Assembly: GCF_040822085.1 (NCBI RefSeq)
Contig: NZ_CP162006.1
Coordinates: forward strand, 4,154,001 to 4,218,000
Direction: 5' to 3'
Length of the DNA stretch: 64,000 nucleotides
DNA from: Rhodoferax sp. WC2427
Lineage (GTDB): Bacteria; Pseudomonadota; Gammaproteobacteria; Burkholderiales; Burkholderiaceae_C
The notes under the pieces: generated by a model
What the model saw: only the letters and a program-made list of their open reading frames with translations
Databases searched by the model: none
What the model was told of the DNA's origin: nothing
Made by a program: the position numbers and the translations under genes
Shown here: in pieces, positions 53,525 to 64,000 of the stretch
How positions within the stretch are numbered: the first letter of the stretch is position 1
How the letters are laid out: every line of letters starts with the position of its first letter

Positions 53525-54789
53525 ACACGGGCTCCATGCATGAGTTGCCTGTTTTCATAATCAACGCGCAGCACCACGGCCAAAGCCACCAGATTCCACA
53601 GAATCGCTGAGCCGCCGAAGCTCATCAGCGGCAGGGTCAGCCCCTTGGTGGGCAGCGCGCCCAGGTTCACGCCCATGTTGATGAAGGTTTGAAAACCCAT
53701 CCACAGGCCCACGCCCTGGGCGACCAGGCCGGCAAACAGGCGGTCTAACGCAATCGACTGGCGGCCAATGTGCATGATGCGGCGGACCAGCCAGAAGAAC
53801 AGGCAGATCACCGTGACCACGCCGACCAGGCCAAACTCCTCGCCAATCACGGCCAGCAAGAAGTCGGTGTGCGCCTCGGGCAGCCAGCTGAGCTTTTCGA
53901 TGCTGCCGCCCAGCCCCACGCCAAAGATCTCGCCCCGGCCGATGGCGATCAGCGAATGGGTGAGCTGGTAGCCCTTGGCCAGCGCATTGCTGTCGCTCCA
54001 GGGGTCCAGGTAGGCAAAGATGCGCGCCCGGCGGTAGTCGTTGAAGGCAATCATCATGCTGAAGGCCCCCACCAGCACGGTGGCGATCAGAAAGAACATG
54101 CGGGCGTTCACGCCGCCCAGAAACAGAATGCCCATGGCGATCACCGCAATCACCATAAATGCGCCCATGTCGGGCTCGGCCAGCAGCAGCACGCCCACCA
54201 TGCCCACGGCCGCCCCCATGGGCCAGACGGCGCGCCAGAAGTTCTCTTTCACGTCCATCTTGCGCACCATGTAGTCGGCCGCATAGATGACAACGGCAAA
54301 CTTGGCCATCTCGGACGGCTGGAAGTTCATCACCCCCAAGGGCAGCCAGCGCCGTGCGCCGTACACCACCTTGCCCACGCCCGGAATCAGCACCGCGATC
54401 AACAACACCAGCGAGACGATGAACAGCCACGGAGCCCAGCGCTCCCAGGTGCGCATCGGCACCTGGAACGCGATCAGCGCTGCCACAAAGGCCACACACA
54501 GAAACACTGCGTGCCGGATCAGGAAGAAGTTGTGGTCGTACTTGGCGAAGCGGGGGTTGTCGGGCATGGCGATCGAGGCCGAATACACCATCACCAGGCC
54601 CCAGGCCAGCAGTGCCACGGTCACCCACAGCAGCGGCTGGTCAAAGCCGTGCACACGGGTTGGCTGGCTGGGTGTGCGCGAGAAGCCGCTGGACCCGAGC
54701 TTGACCGGCAAGGCATCGGCCGCCGCCTTGGGCAGGCCCTTGAACCAGTCGCGAAACCGCGCAGGCAGACGCAGGGACAGGGTGCTCAT
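53521..54789 (-). CDS. ftsW: Peptidoglycan glycosyltransferase FtsW (SEDS)
   Basis: The 422-residue membrane protein has about ten hydrophobic segments. It polymerises lipid II at the septum with FtsI. Family marks are [38 protein letters not shown] and the catalytic-region Asp and Glu therein. A ~50-residue cytoplasmic N-terminus precedes the first helix. It overlaps murD by 4 bp. Confidence 0.96.
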   Translation of the reverse strand: MSTLSLRLPARFRDWFKGLPKAAADALPVKLGSSGFSRTPSQPTRVHGFDQPLLWVTVALLAWGLVMVYSASIAMPDNPRFAKYDHNFFLIRHAVFLCVAFVAALIAFQVPMRTWERWAPWLFIVSLVLLIAVLIPGVGKVVYGARRWLPLGVMNFQPSEMAKFAVVIYAADYMVRKMDVKENFWRAVWPMGAAVGMVGVLLLAEPDMGAFMVIAVIAMGILFLGGVNARMFFLIATVLVGAFSMMIAFNDYRRARIFAYLDPWSDSNALAKGYQLTHSLIAIGRGEIFGVGLGGSIEKLSWLPEAHTDFLLAVIGEEFGLVGVVTVICLFFWLVRRIMHIGRQSIALDRLFAGLVAQGVGLWMGFQTFINMGVNLGALPTKGLTLPLMSFGGSAILWNLVALAVVLRVDYENRQLMHGARV

Positions 54790-56381
54790 GCCTCGCCCTC
54801 CCCGCCATCGGCCAAGGCCATGACGGCTTCAATGAACACCTGGGCGCGGTGCTCGTAATTCTTGAACATGTCAAAGCTGGCGCAAGCAGGCGACATCAGT
54901 ACGGCATCCCCGGGGTGGGCGCGCTGGCTGGCCAGTTGCACCGCCTGGGCCATGCTGTCGGCATCGACCAGGGCGACACCCGCGTCGGCCAGGGCCGCGC
55001 GGATCAGCGGCGCGTCGCGGCCCATCAGCACCACCGCACGGGCGTAGCGCGCCACCGGCGCAGCCAGGGGGCTGAAATCCTGGCCCTTGCCCTCGCCGCC
55101 CATAATGACCACGATGCGGCGCTCGGCCCCCAGGCCATTGAGTGCGGCCACGGTGGCGCCGACGTTGGTGCCTTTGCTATCGTCAAAATATTCGATTTCG
55201 CGCACGGTATCGACCGACTCGACGCGGTGCGGCTCGCCCCGGTATTCGCGCAGGCCGTAAAGCATGGGGGCCAGCGCGCAGCCCGCCGCCGTGGCCAGTG
55301 CCAGGGCAGCCAGGGCGTTGACGGCGTTGTGGCGGCCCCGGATGCGCAGTGCGTCGGCAGGCATCAGGCGCTGGATGTACAGATCGTCTGCGGCTTCGCT
55401 GCGTTTGCGCTTGGTTTCGTCGGCTTCCAGGGCGCGCACCAGCCAGGCCATGCCATTGACCACTTCGAGGCCGAAGTCACCGGGGCGCTGGGGCATGTCA
55501 CCGCCAAAGGTGGTGTAGCGGCGCAACTGGGGCTTTTGCAGGCGCACGCGGATCGGCTCGGGCAGCATGGCCATCACGCCGGGGTCTTCGCGGTTGAGCA
55601 GCATCAGGCCGTGCTGGCCAAAGATGCGGGCTTTGGCCGCGCCATAGGCCTGCATGCTGCCATGCCAGTCCAGATGGTCTTGCGTGAGGTTAAGCACGGC
55701 GGCGGCGGTGGGCTCAAAGCCTTGGGCCGCGTCGAGCTGGAAGCTGGACAGCTCCAGCACCCAGACCTCGGGCAAGGTGTTAGCCGCCATGTGGGCCGCC
55801 AGGGTGTCCAGCAGCGTGGGGCCGATGTTGCCGGCCACAGCCACGGTTTTACCCGCGCGGGCCACCAACTGGCCGGTGAGCGACGTTACGGTGGTCTTGC
55901 CATTGGTGCCGGTGATGGCCAGCACGGCGGGCTGGTAGCCCAGCGGTACGGCAGGTGCGGCAATGGCCAAGGGGGCTTCGTCGTCGTCGGAAGGGAGGGT
56001 GTCCTCCTCCGGCTCGGGCTGCGGCTCCACAGCCGCGGGGGCCAGGCGCAAATCGGCCAGCGCCCGGGCAAACAGGGTCAGCTCACCGCCGACCGGCAAA
56101 CCGGCGCGCTGCGCCTCGGCCAGCACCGGCGCCAGCACTTCGGGCGAGAGGCCCGGCGAGCGGTACACGGCGCGCACGCCCTGCGCCAGGGCCGCGCTGA
56201 AAACGCCGCCAATGAAACGCACTGCGGGCACTTCGGTCTGCAAGGCCGCCAGTTGGGGTGGGGCCTCGCGCGTGTCTGCCACGGTGACCTGCGCGCCATG
56301 CTGGGCGCACCAGCGCGCCATGGCCAGCCCGGACGCACCGAGGCCCAGGATCAACACGGGGAGGTCTTGCAAGTGCCGCAT
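54786..56381 (-). CDS. murD: UDP-N-acetylmuramoylalanine--D-glutamate ligase MurD, enlarged
   Basis: The 531-residue ligase adds D-Glu and is longer than the usual ~440-470 residues. The ATP loop is [15 protein letters not shown] (about 155-170), and [12 protein letters not shown] and [16 protein letters not shown] are typical. The extra length is due mainly to an acidic Pro/Glu/Asp-rich insert between the N-terminal and central domains (about residues 117-140) and a KRKRSEAAD insert near residue 325. Neither touches the catalytic motifs. Confidence 0.96.
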   Translation of the reverse strand: MRHLQDLPVLILGLGASGLAMARWCAQHGAQVTVADTREAPPQLAALQTEVPAVRFIGGVFSAALAQGVRAVYRSPGLSPEVLAPVLAEAQRAGLPVGGELTLFARALADLRLAPAAVEPQPEPEEDTLPSDDDEAPLAIAAPAVPLGYQPAVLAITGTNGKTTVTSLTGQLVARAGKTVAVAGNIGPTLLDTLAAHMAANTLPEVWVLELSSFQLDAAQGFEPTAAAVLNLTQDHLDWHGSMQAYGAAKARIFGQHGLMLLNREDPGVMAMLPEPIRVRLQKPQLRRYTTFGGDMPQRPGDFGLEVVNGMAWLVRALEADETKRKRSEAADDLYIQRLMPADALRIRGRHNAVNALAALALATAAGCALAPMLYGLREYRGEPHRVESVDTVREIEYFDDSKGTNVGATVAALNGLGAERRIVVIMGGEGKGQDFSPLAAPVARYARAVVLMGRDAPLIRAALADAGVALVDADSMAQAVQLASQRAHPGDAVLMSPACASFDMFKNYEHRAQVFIEAVMALADGGEGEA

Positions 56382-56385
56382 GGTC

Positions 56386-57564
56386 TTAGCGCAACTTCAA
56401 GGTGGACAAGCCCACCAGGCACAGCAGCATGGTGATGATCCAGAAACGCACGACGACCTGGGTCTCTTTCCAACCGCTTTTCTCGAAATGGTGGTGCAGC
56501 GGGGCCATCTTGAGGATGCGCCGCCCGGTGCCGGTTTTCTTCTTGGTGTACTTGAACCAACTGACCTGCAGCATGACCGACAAGGCCTCGACCACGAAGA
56601 TGCCACCCATGATGGACAACACCACTTCCTGGCGCACGATCACGGCCACGGTGCCCAAAGCGCCGCCCAGCGCCAGCGCGCCCACGTCGCCCATGAAGAC
56701 CTGCGCCGGATGGGTGTTGAACCACAAAAACGCCAGCCCGGCACCAGCCATGGCGGTGCAGAAAACCAGCAATTCGCCCGCGCCGGGAATGTGCGGCAGG
56801 AACAGGTATTTGGAGTAGACCGAGCTGCCCGTCACGTAGGCAAACACGCCCAGCGCCGAGCCCACCAGCACCACCGGCATGATGGCCAGACCGTCCAGGC
56901 CGTCGGTCAGATTCACCGCGTTGCTGGAGCCCACGATCACCAGGTAGGTCAGCACCACAAAGCCCAGCACGCCCAGCGGATAGCTGACTTCCTTGAAAAA
57001 CGGCAGTTGCAGGCCGGCCTTGGGTGGCAGGCTCAAATCGAAGCCGGACTGCACCCAGCTGAAGAACAGCTCCAGCACCCGCATGTTGGAGTTTTCGGAA
57101 ATGCTGAACACCAGGTAGAGCGCTGCCACCACGCCGATCAGCGACTGCCACATGTACTTCTCGCGCGAACGCATGCCTTCGGGGTCCTTGTTGACCACCT
57201 TGCGCCAGTCGTCCACCCAGCCAATCGCCCCAAAACCCAGGGTGACCAGCAAAACAATCCAGACAAACCGGTTGCTCAAATCCACCCACAGCAGGGTCGA
57301 GATGGCGATGGACAGCAAAATCAGCACCCCGCCCATGGTGGGCGTACCTTGCTTGGCCAGGTGGCTTTCCATGCCGTAGCCCCGGATGGGCTGGCCGATC
57401 TTCAGCGCAGCCAGGCGGCGGATCACCGCCGGGCCTGCAGCCACGCCAATCAGCAAAGCCGTCATGGCGGCCATCACCGCACGGAACGTGAGGTACTGGA
57501 ACACGCGAAAGAACCCGAACTCGGGTGACAGGGTTTGCAACCACTGGGCAAGACTAGGCAGCAC
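56386..57564 (-). CDS. mraY: Phospho-MurNAc-pentapeptide transferase MraY
   Basis: This 392-residue membrane enzyme with about ten helices makes lipid I from UDP-MurNAc-pentapeptide and undecaprenyl phosphate. [10 protein letters not shown] holds catalytic Asp residues and MAPLHHHFE is the conserved His cluster. [11 protein letters not shown] and [13 protein letters not shown] (DD) also fit. The start is a GTG at 57564 (then [17 protein letters not shown]), preceded by GAGGA. It overlaps murF by 11 bp. An ATG far upstream lies deep in murF and was rejected. Confidence 0.94.
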   Translation of the reverse strand: MLPSLAQWLQTLSPEFGFFRVFQYLTFRAVMAAMTALLIGVAAGPAVIRRLAALKIGQPIRGYGMESHLAKQGTPTMGGVLILLSIAISTLLWVDLSNRFVWIVLLVTLGFGAIGWVDDWRKVVNKDPEGMRSREKYMWQSLIGVVAALYLVFSISENSNMRVLELFFSWVQSGFDLSLPPKAGLQLPFFKEVSYPLGVLGFVVLTYLVIVGSSNAVNLTDGLDGLAIMPVVLVGSALGVFAYVTGSSVYSKYLFLPHIPGAGELLVFCTAMAGAGLAFLWFNTHPAQVFMGDVGALALGGALGTVAVIVRQEVVLSIMGGIFVVEALSVMLQVSWFKYTKKKTGTGRRILKMAPLHHHFEKSGWKETQVVVRFWIITMLLCLVGLSTLKLR

Positions 57565-58942
57565 GGGGGGAATCCTCGGAATGTTGTTGCTGTTGTTGTT
57601 TTTGGATAAAGGCGACGACCCGTTCCATCTGCATGAAGCGCGAGCCCTTGACCAGCACACTGGCCACCTGGGGCAACTGGGCGTGTACCGCGGCGAGCAG
57701 CGCGTCGAGGGTGTCGAAGTGCTGGCCGCCAAACGGGCCCAGGTGGGCCGACAGCGGGCCCAAAGTCAAAATCTGCTCGATGCCGCAGCGCTGTGCCTGG
57801 GCACCGGCTTCGGCATGGAACTGCGGGCCCTGGTCGCCCACCTCGCCCATGTCGCCCAGCACCAGCAGGCGCGGACCGGGCAAAGCGGCCAGCACGGCAA
57901 TCGCGGCCTGTACCGAATCGGGGTTGGCGTTATAGCTGTCGTCCACCACGGTCAGGGTGCGGCCACCGATGTGCACAGCCAAGGCCTTGGAGCGGCCTTT
58001 GACCGGCTCGAAGCCTGCAAGCCCTTGGGCGATGGCGGCCAGCGGCACGCCTGCGGCCAAGGCACAGGCGGCAGCGGCCAAAGAATTCGTCACATTGTGC
58101 AGGCCGGCGATATGCAAGGCGTAGTCCAGCGGCCCGGCGGAGGTGCGCGCATGGACTTGCCAGGCACCTTCGGCCCACACTGGCGCGTCGGCGCACACAT
58201 CCGCCACACCTACGGCAAACTGCAGGCAGCGGCGGGGCGCGGCCATGCTGTGCCAGAGGGTAGAAAAGCTGTCTTCGGCAGGGAACACGGCCACGCCGTC
58301 GGTGGGCAGGGCCGCCAATACGCTGCCGTTTTCGTGGGCCACGGCTTCCACCGTCTGCATGAATTCCAGATGCTCGCGCTGGGCGTTGTTGACCAGGGCC
58401 ACGGTAGGCCGGGCCATGGCGGCCAGCAGCGCAATTTCGCCGGGGTGGTTCATGCCCAGCTCTACCACGGCCAACCGGTGGTGGGCACGCAGGCGCAGCA
58501 GCGTCAGCGGCACGCCGATGGCGTTGTTGTAGTTGCCCTGGGTGGCTAAAAAGGCCTCGGGCTGGGCCGCACGCAGGATGCTGGCCACCATTTGCGTCAC
58601 GGTGGTCTTGCCATTGCTGCCGGTCACCGCAATCAGCGGCAGGCGGAACTGGGCGCGCCAGCCGCTGGCCAGGGTACCCAGTGCGGCCAGGGTGTCGGCC
58701 ACCTCGATGCACGGCAAGCCAGGCAGCGCGTAGCCACGGTGGCAAAGGGCCGCCACGGCACCGCTGGCTTGCGCCTGGGCCAGCAAGGTGTTGGCATCAA
58801 AGGTGTCGCCCTGGAGGGCCACAAACAGGTCGCCAACTTGGACGCTGCGGGTATCGCTGTGCACGCGGGCGATGGCAACCGTGCCGTCACCGACCAGTCG
58901 TGCGCCCGGGAGCAGATCCAGGGCCTGTAGCAGGGTCATCAT
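57554..58942 (-). CDS. murF: UDP-MurNAc-tripeptide--D-alanyl-D-alanine ligase MurF
   Basis: The 462-residue cytoplasmic ligase adds D-Ala-D-Ala. The ATP loop is [13 protein letters not shown] (about 106-118), and [13 protein letters not shown] and [11 protein letters not shown] are family motifs. The C-terminal tail is unusually rich in glutamine (five in a row) and overlaps mraY. The start overlaps murE by 4 bp. Confidence 0.96.
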   Translation of the reverse strand: MMTLLQALDLLPGARLVGDGTVAIARVHSDTRSVQVGDLFVALQGDTFDANTLLAQAQASGAVAALCHRGYALPGLPCIEVADTLAALGTLASGWRAQFRLPLIAVTGSNGKTTVTQMVASILRAAQPEAFLATQGNYNNAIGVPLTLLRLRAHHRLAVVELGMNHPGEIALLAAMARPTVALVNNAQREHLEFMQTVEAVAHENGSVLAALPTDGVAVFPAEDSFSTLWHSMAAPRRCLQFAVGVADVCADAPVWAEGAWQVHARTSAGPLDYALHIAGLHNVTNSLAAAACALAAGVPLAAIAQGLAGFEPVKGRSKALAVHIGGRTLTVVDDSYNANPDSVQAAIAVLAALPGPRLLVLGDMGEVGDQGPQFHAEAGAQAQRCGIEQILTLGPLSAHLGPFGGQHFDTLDALLAAVHAQLPQVASVLVKGSRFMQMERVVAFIQKQQQQQHSEDSPRAA

Positions 58943-60435
58943 GCGGCGGCTCCTTGGCTACCGATACCACGCAGGGCCAGGGCAGCTTCGGCATGGGCCT
59001 TGTCCGAGAAGGCATGCTTCACGCCTGCCACCTCTTGCGTTGTCTCGTGGCCCTTGCCCGCCAGCAGCACCACGTCGGCAGGCGCAGCCTGGGCAATGGC
59101 TTCGGCAATGGCCAGGGCGCGGTCGGCCTGCACGTGTACGCAGGCGTTGTGGCTCAGACCCAGCAAGATCTGGCTGATGATGTGCTCGGGCTTTTCGCTG
59201 CGCGGGTTGTCGCTGGTGACCAGCACCAGGTCGGCATTCTTCTCGGCCACGGCGGCCATCAGCGGGCGTTTGGCGGCATCGCGGTCGCCGCCGCAGCCAA
59301 ACACGCACCACAGCTTGCCGCCGCGCGCCTGCGCCAGCGGCTGCAGGGCCAGCAAGGCCTTATCCAACGCGTCTGGGGTGTGGGCGTAGTCAATCGCCAC
59401 CAGCGGCTGGCCGGTCGGATTGATGCAGTCCATGCGGCCGGGTACCGGCAGCAGGCCGTGGCAGGCTAGCACGGCCTCTTCCAGCGGTACGCCCACGGCG
59501 CGCATGGCACCAATCACCCCCAGCAGGTTGGCCACGTTGTATTGGCCGATGACGGCGGTGCGCAGGCTGTGGCGCGCACCACCCTCCACGACCTCGAAGC
59601 ACAGGCCACCGGCTTCGTAGCGGATGTTGTCGGCCTGCAGGCGCGCAATGTGGCGGCAGGAAAGCGTCCACACGTCCAAGCCGGTCAACGAAGCAGCCAG
59701 TTCCGCGCCTTGCGGGTCGTCCACATTCACCACGGCGGCTTGCAGACCGGGCCAGCGGAACAGCTCGGCCTTGGCTTGCCAATAGCCTTCGGTGCTACCG
59801 TGGTAGTCCAGGTGATCCTGGGTGAAATTGGTGAACACGGCAACGCGGATGCGGGTGCCGTCCAGGCGGCGTTCGACGATACCAATGCTGGAGGCCTCTA
59901 TCGCGCATGCGCCCAGGCCCAAGTCCACAAAGCCACGGAACGCCTGCTGCAGGCGCACCGGGTCGGGGGTCGTCAGACCCGTGCTCAGCACATCGGGGGG
60001 AATTCCAATGCCCAAAGTGCCCACCATCGCACACGGGGCAAGCGTGAACAGCTTCGTTTTTGATAGCGCCTGTGCCAACCACCAGGCGGTGGAGGTTTTG
60101 CCATTGGTGCCGGTGATCGCCAGCACATCCAGGCTGTCGCTCGGTTGCTGGCAATAGGCCGCGGCAATGGGGCCGGTGGCGGCTTTCAGGCCGCTGTAGC
60201 TGGCGACCGCATCGCTGGCAAAGCCGAAGGCCTCGCAGCCCTCCTGCTCGACCAGGCAGGCGGCTGCACCCTGGGCCAGGGCGGCCTGCACAAACTGGCG
60301 ACCGTCGACGGCGGCGCCCGGCCAGGCAATGAAACCGTCACCCGGCTGGATGGCGCGGCTATCCACTTGCAGGCTGCCGGTGACGCGGCTACGCAACCAG
60401 GCCACAGCCTCAATAGGGGTATGGAGTTGTAGCAT
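58939..60435 (-). CDS. murE: UDP-MurNAc-L-Ala-D-Glu--meso-diaminopimelate ligase MurE
   Basis: This 498-residue ligase adds the third stem residue. The ATP loop is [14 protein letters not shown] (about 106-119). The motif SDNPRSEKP (DNPR) marks meso-DAP specificity, as expected for a Gram-negative wall. FTQDHLDYHGS and YAHTPDALDKAL are further family blocks. It abuts ftsI with a 1-bp overlap. Confidence 0.96.
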   Translation of the reverse strand: MLQLHTPIEAVAWLRSRVTGSLQVDSRAIQPGDGFIAWPGAAVDGRQFVQAALAQGAAACLVEQEGCEAFGFASDAVASYSGLKAATGPIAAAYCQQPSDSLDVLAITGTNGKTSTAWWLAQALSKTKLFTLAPCAMVGTLGIGIPPDVLSTGLTTPDPVRLQQAFRGFVDLGLGACAIEASSIGIVERRLDGTRIRVAVFTNFTQDHLDYHGSTEGYWQAKAELFRWPGLQAAVVNVDDPQGAELAASLTGLDVWTLSCRHIARLQADNIRYEAGGLCFEVVEGGARHSLRTAVIGQYNVANLLGVIGAMRAVGVPLEEAVLACHGLLPVPGRMDCINPTGQPLVAIDYAHTPDALDKALLALQPLAQARGGKLWCVFGCGGDRDAAKRPLMAAVAEKNADLVLVTSDNPRSEKPEHIISQILLGLSHNACVHVQADRALAIAEAIAQAAPADVVLLAGKGHETTQEVAGVKHAFSDKAHAEAALALRGIGSQGAAA

Positions 60436-62165
60436 CAGAACGACTCGTCCACAGCTTTGGAGACCACTTGGGCCTTGACGTCCAGGTCGGGTTGCACGCC
60501 CATCATGCGCAGGGTTTGCTGCACCACTTCACTGAACACCGGGGCGGCCACAATACCGCCAAAGTAGGAGCCTGCGCTGGGTTCGTCCACCATCACGGCA
60601 ACGATGATGCGCGGCTTGTTGATCGGGGCCATGCCCGTAAACCAGGCGCGGTATTTGTTGCTGGCATAGCCTTTGCCGACCTGCTTGTGCGCGGTGCCGG
60701 ATTTGCCCCCCACCGAGTAGCCCACGGTCTGCGCCAGCGGGCCGGTGCCGCCCGGGCCTGCGGCCATTTGCAACATTTTTCGGATGGCGGCGGCGTTGTG
60801 TGCCGAAAACACCCGCACGCCCACCGCCGGTTCGTCCGTCTTGAGCATGGTGGCCGGAATGATTTCGCCGTCGTGGGCAAACACGGTGTACGAATGCGCC
60901 ATCTGGAACAGTGAAGCCGACAAGCCGTAGCCGTAGGACATGGTGGCCTGCTCAATGGGCCGCCAGGTCTTCCAGGGCCGCAACCGGCCTGACACCGCGC
61001 CGGGAAAGCTGATCTGCGGCTTCTGGCCAAAGCCGACGGCGGTGTAGGTGTCCCACATTTCATGCGGGGTCATACGCTGGGCGATTTTGGTGGCACCCAC
61101 GTTGCTAGATTTCTGGATCACGCCTTCCACCGTCAACGCACCGTAGTTATGGGTATCGGTAATGGTAGAGCCCGTCACGGTGTAGCGGCCCGGCGAGGTA
61201 TCGATGATGGTTTGCGGCGTGATGCGGCCCGCCTCCAACGCCATGCCGACGGTGATGGGCTTCATGGTGGAGCCCGGCTCGAAGGTGTCGGTCAGGGCGC
61301 GGTTGCGCAACTGCTCCCCGGTGAGGTTCTTGCGCTTGTCGGGCACGTAGCTGGGGTAGTTGGCCAGCGCCAGCACTTCGCCGGTGATGGCATCCAGCAC
61401 CACCACGCTGCCCGCCTTGGCCTTGTTGGCCAGCACCGCATCGCGCAGCTTCTGGTAGGCGAAAAACTGCACCTTGCTGTCGATGCTGAGCTGGATTTCG
61501 CGGCCATCCACCGGCGGCACCTGGTCGCCGATGTCTTCCACCACCCGGCCCATGCGGTCTTTGATGACCCGGCGCGAACCGGGCTTGCCGCCCAGGTCCT
61601 TGTTGAAAGCCAGCTCAATGCCTTCCTGGCCGTTGTCTTCCACGTCGGTGAAGCCCACCACGTGGGCAATGGCTTCCCCTTCGGGGTACTGGCGCTTGTA
61701 TTCCTTGCGCAAATAAATGCCTTTGATGCCGAGCGCCGCCACTTCCTGGGTGACGGGTTCGTCCACCTGGCGCTTGATCCACACGAAGCTCTTGTCCTCG
61801 TCCAGCTTTTTCTTCAGGTCGGCCAGCGGCATCTCCAGCAGCTTGGCCAGTTTCTTGATTTTTTCCGGGTCGGCATCGACGTCTTCGGGAATCGCCCAGA
61901 TACTGGGCGCAATCACGCTGGAAGCCAAGATCAGGCCGTTGCGGTCCAGAATGCGGCCGCGGTTGGCGGGCAGCTCCAGCGTGCGGGCAAAGCGCACCTC
62001 GCCCTGGCGCTGGAAGAAGGCATTCCCAATCACCTGGATGTAGGCGGCACGGGCGGTCAGCCCGATAAAGCCGATGGCAATGGCGGCCACGACCAGCTTG
62101 CTGCGCCATACCGGTGTTCGGCTGGCCAGCAAGGGGCTGGACGTGTAACGTACGCTGCGGCTCAT
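60435..62165 (-). CDS. ftsI: Septal transpeptidase FtsI (PBP3)
   Basis: The 576-residue class B penicillin-binding protein has a single N-terminal membrane segment (about 24-44), a dimerisation domain (ANRGRILDRNGLILA) and the transpeptidase domain. The active-site Ser is in FEPGSTMKP (SxxK). SSN (QKSSNVGA) and KSGTA (GGKSGTAHK, a KTG variant) complete the triad. It cross-links septal murein with FtsW. Confidence 0.97.
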   Translation of the reverse strand: MSRSVRYTSSPLLASRTPVWRSKLVVAAIAIGFIGLTARAAYIQVIGNAFFQRQGEVRFARTLELPANRGRILDRNGLILASSVIAPSIWAIPEDVDADPEKIKKLAKLLEMPLADLKKKLDEDKSFVWIKRQVDEPVTQEVAALGIKGIYLRKEYKRQYPEGEAIAHVVGFTDVEDNGQEGIELAFNKDLGGKPGSRRVIKDRMGRVVEDIGDQVPPVDGREIQLSIDSKVQFFAYQKLRDAVLANKAKAGSVVVLDAITGEVLALANYPSYVPDKRKNLTGEQLRNRALTDTFEPGSTMKPITVGMALEAGRITPQTIIDTSPGRYTVTGSTITDTHNYGALTVEGVIQKSSNVGATKIAQRMTPHEMWDTYTAVGFGQKPQISFPGAVSGRLRPWKTWRPIEQATMSYGYGLSASLFQMAHSYTVFAHDGEIIPATMLKTDEPAVGVRVFSAHNAAAIRKMLQMAAGPGGTGPLAQTVGYSVGGKSGTAHKQVGKGYASNKYRAWFTGMAPINKPRIIVAVMVDEPSAGSYFGGIVAAPVFSEVVQQTLRMMGVQPDLDVKAQVVSKAVDESF

Positions 62166-62446
62166 GGCGTCTTCACCGCAACGGGTTCTACCGTCACATA
62201 CTGGGTGATAGCGGGCGTACTGGTGCGCATCTGCAGCTGCTCTTTGGCCAGCTTTTCCACCCGCAGGGGCGTGGCCTGGGCGCGTTTTTCGACCTGCAGG
62301 CGCTCGTTTTCAATTTCCAGCTTGAGCGACAGGGCGATAGCCCGGTCTACCTCGACAAACAGGCTGCGCGAGTCGTACTGCACCCGCACCAGGTACAGCG
62401 CACTGGCGACCACCGCCAGCATCAGCACCAGGTTCAACCGGGTCAT
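62162..62446 (-). CDS. ftsL: Cell-division protein FtsL
   Basis: This 94-residue bitopic protein has one membrane segment (about residues 4-22) followed by a coiled coil ([20 protein letters not shown]). It pairs with FtsB and FtsQ. It overlaps both rsmH and ftsI by 4 bp. Confidence 0.93.
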   Translation of the reverse strand: MTRLNLVLMLAVVASALYLVRVQYDSRSLFVEVDRAIALSLKLEIENERLQVEKRAQATPLRVEKLAKEQLQMRTSTPAITQYVTVEPVAVKTP

Positions 62447-63396
62447 GGCGCAGCCGTCCTGCGGGCCACGCGCATCACCGCGCTGCGTGCACGCTTGTTA
62501 CCCGCCACTTCGGCCGCGCTGGGTTTGACCCGGCCCAACGCTTCCAGCTTCATCAGCGTGGTGCCGCCCAGCATCCAGCTCGGGGCGCGGCGGTCCACCA
62601 CTTCACGCGCGTGTTTGGCGATGAATTGCTTGACGATGCGGTCCTCCAGCGAATGGAAGCTGATCACCACCAGACGGCCGCCCGGCTGCAGCACCCGCAG
62701 GCTGGCGTCTAGCGCGAGTTGCAGCTCTTCCAGTTCGGCATTGATGAAAATCCGAAAAGCCTGAAATGTCCGCGTGGCTGGGTTTTGGCCCGCTTCACGG
62801 GTTTTGACCGCGCTAGCCACGAGTTCGGCCAGTTCAGTGGTGGTTGATAAAGGGCCGCGTTCTTGGCGGCGAGCAACAATCGCCTTTGCAATGGGCCCAG
62901 CAAACCGTTCTTCGCCGTAGTCACGTACCACCTCTGCGATCTGTTGAACCTCGGCTGTTGCCAGCCACTCGGCCACACTCTCGCCGCGCGTGGGGTCCAT
63001 GCGCATATCGAGTGGGCCGTCGAACCGAAAACTGAAGCCGCGCACCGGGTTGTCGATCTGCGGCGAACTGATACCCAGGTCCATCAACACCCCCGCCACG
63101 CTGGCGTCTGGCAAGGTATCCAGATGGCGAAAGCCCTGGTGGCGGATGGAAAACCGCGGGTCGGTAATGGTGGCGGCCTCGGCAATCGCTTCCGGGTCGT
63201 GGTCGAAAGCGATCAGGCGGTCCTGGGGGCCCAACTTGGACAGCAGCAGGCGCGAATGCCCGCCGCGACCGAAAGTGGCATCGACGTAAGTAGCCACAGC
63301 GCCATCGGCGCTGTGGGTTGAAGAGTCCGGCTTGTCGAGAAGAGCATCAACTGCTTCATCCAACAAGACGGTGGTATGTTTCCACAACGTATCCAC
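62443..63396 (-). CDS. rsmH: 16S rRNA (cytosine(1402)-N4)-methyltransferase RsmH
   Basis: The 317-residue SAM-dependent enzyme methylates C1402 of 16S rRNA. Motifs are [15 protein letters not shown] (SAM loop, about 38-52), [20 protein letters not shown] and [15 protein letters not shown]. Its usual length is ~310, so it is complete. It lies 9 bp after mraZ. Confidence 0.97.
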   Translation of the reverse strand: MDTLWKHTTVLLDEAVDALLDKPDSSTHSADGAVATYVDATFGRGGHSRLLLSKLGPQDRLIAFDHDPEAIAEAATITDPRFSIRHQGFRHLDTLPDASVAGVLMDLGISSPQIDNPVRGFSFRFDGPLDMRMDPTRGESVAEWLATAEVQQIAEVVRDYGEERFAGPIAKAIVARRQERGPLSTTTELAELVASAVKTREAGQNPATRTFQAFRIFINAELEELQLALDASLRVLQPGGRLVVISFHSLEDRIVKQFIAKHAREVVDRRAPSWMLGGTTLMKLEALGRVKPSAAEVAGNKRARSAVMRVARRTAAP

Positions 63397-63405
63397 CGTA
63401 GGGCC

Positions 63406-63834
63406 TTAGAAAGAAAAATCCTTGAACACTTCGGGCATCTCGCCCTGCATGGCTTTGGCTTCTTGCGCGTCGTAGGTGGCTTTGTCCCACAACTCAAAAT
63501 GCCGCCCCATGCCCAGCAACACGGTCTCGCGCTGGATGCCTGCGCCTTCGCGCAACTCGGGCGACACCAGCACCCGGCCCGTGCTGTCCATCTCCACATC
63601 CATGGCGTTGCCCAGGAAGATGCGCTTCCACCACTGGGCAGACATGGGCAGTTCGGCAATCCGCTCGCGGAATTTCTCCCACTCGGGGCGCGGAAACAGC
63701 ATCAGACAACCATGGGGGTGTTTGGTGATGGTCAGTTGGCCGCCCGCCGTCGCACTCAGCACGTCACGGTGCCGGGTCGGCACAGAGAGCCGCCCCTTGG
63801 CATCCAGACTGAGAGACGAAGCCCCTTGAAACAC
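63406..63834 (-). CDS. mraZ: Transcriptional regulator MraZ
   Basis: The 142-residue AbrB-fold DNA-binding protein has two swapped-hairpin repeats: [20 protein letters not shown] and [19 protein letters not shown]. It binds its own promoter and controls the dcw cluster. Four 10-bp-phased boxes lie 52-86 bp upstream of the start. Confidence 0.96.
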   Translation of the reverse strand: MFQGASSLSLDAKGRLSVPTRHRDVLSATAGGQLTITKHPHGCLMLFPRPEWEKFRERIAELPMSAQWWKRIFLGNAMDVEMDSTGRVLVSPELREGAGIQRETVLLGMGRHFELWDKATYDAQEAKAMQGEMPEVFKDFSF

Positions 63835-63886
63835 AACAACTGCCCACCCTTGCTATTGAGTGACAACCAAATGGACGATGCGAAGG

Positions 63887-63920
63887 CACTTTTCACCACT
63901 TAATTGCACTTTTTTGCACT
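63887..63920 (-). promoter_or_regulatory. Four MraZ boxes with 10-bp phasing
   Basis: On the minus strand, AGTG occurs at exact 10-bp intervals (AGTGC, AGTGC, AGTGG, AGTGC). The three downstream copies are preceded by A-rich bases, as in AAAGTG-type MraZ sites. Such phased repeats are the usual MraZ operator. The remaining bases to 64000 hold upstream DNA with no clear gene. Confidence 0.75.
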
Positions 63921-64000
63921 GTATCAGGAAAAAAAGACTGCGCCCACCGGCAGCGCAGTATTTTTTCAATTAAATCAATGACTTAGCCTCAGTGTTGCAT

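Noticed and set aside
53436..53564. N-terminal extension of MurG into the ftsW end
   Set aside because: The extra 43 codons do not resemble MurG. The family start [16 protein letters not shown] matches at 53435, with an ATGA overlap.
57565..57732. Upstream ATG start for MraY inside murF
   Set aside because: The extension is Ser/Arg-rich shadow sequence. The GTG at 57564 gives the usual 392-residue length and a good ribosome site.
60040..60075. Short repeat-like stretch (GCTATCAAAAACGAAGC) in murE
   Set aside because: The match is short, no hairpin is present, and it falls in ordinary murE coding sequence.

Overview
The window looks like chromosomal DNA from a GC-rich betaproteobacterium, most likely Burkholderiales/Comamonadaceae (Rhodoferax-like). 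This is inferred from the complete mraZ-to-lpxC division/cell-wall cluster, the codon usage, meso-DAP-type MurE, the GtsABC-type sugar transporters, and a dispersed ~55-bp palindromic intergenic repeat with at least ten copies here. I saw no rRNA, tRNA, CRISPR array, transposase or phage gene.

Layout. 1-2.7 kb: end of a PgaD-type poly-GlcNAc protein, then a coupled yjcH(DUF485)-actP acetate uptake pair. 2.7-8.2 kb: a coupled minus-strand set (2-hydroxyacid dehydrogenase, YbaK, DUF1289), a two-domain VOC protein, a DUF4126 membrane protein, and two secreted proteins sharing a C-terminal module. 8.4-10.4 kb: rubredoxin reductase, rubredoxin and rubrerythrin, a peroxide/oxygen-defence set. 10.4-16.1 kb: HAD phosphatase, TctDE-like two-component system and a GGDEF-EAL protein.

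16.1-28.7 kb is the most distinctive part. An AT-rich, gene-free control region precedes a single-module reducing type I PKS (KS-AT-DH-degenerate ER-KR-ACP, no thioesterase), a PLP-dependent alpha-oxoamine synthase (AOS), an MMPL/RND transporter, a periplasmic LolA-like protein and a putative outer-membrane barrel. The last four genes overlap by 4 bp each. Between PKS and AOS lies a 13-bp-stem hairpin that covers an excellent Shine-Dalgarno, followed by a 22-codon ORF whose stop overlaps the AOS start. The likely logic is that the PKS builds an acyl chain on its ACP, the AOS releases it by decarboxylative condensation with an amino acid to give a sphingoid-like amino-ketone lipid, and the last three genes move it across the envelope.

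28.7-43 kb: a LacI-controlled divergon (Gfo/Idh oxidoreductase and Dabb protein against LacI and DUF1479), an SDR/LysR divergent pair, and two tandem, paralogous four-gene CUT1 sugar ABC operons, each with a terminator-like hairpin just after its binding-protein gene. 43-45.5 kb: PlsC-like acyltransferase, CdsA-like protein, ruvC and a 58-aa membrane protein.

45.5-64 kb: the dcw cluster on the minus strand, in transcription order mraZ, rsmH, ftsL, ftsI, murE, murF, mraY, murD, ftsW, (30-codon ORF), murG, murC, ddl, ftsQ, ftsA, ftsZ, lpxC. Most junctions overlap, and four 10-bp-phased MraZ-type boxes precede mraZ. A small ORF carrying a copy of the FtsW C-terminal tail sits exactly between ftsW and murG.
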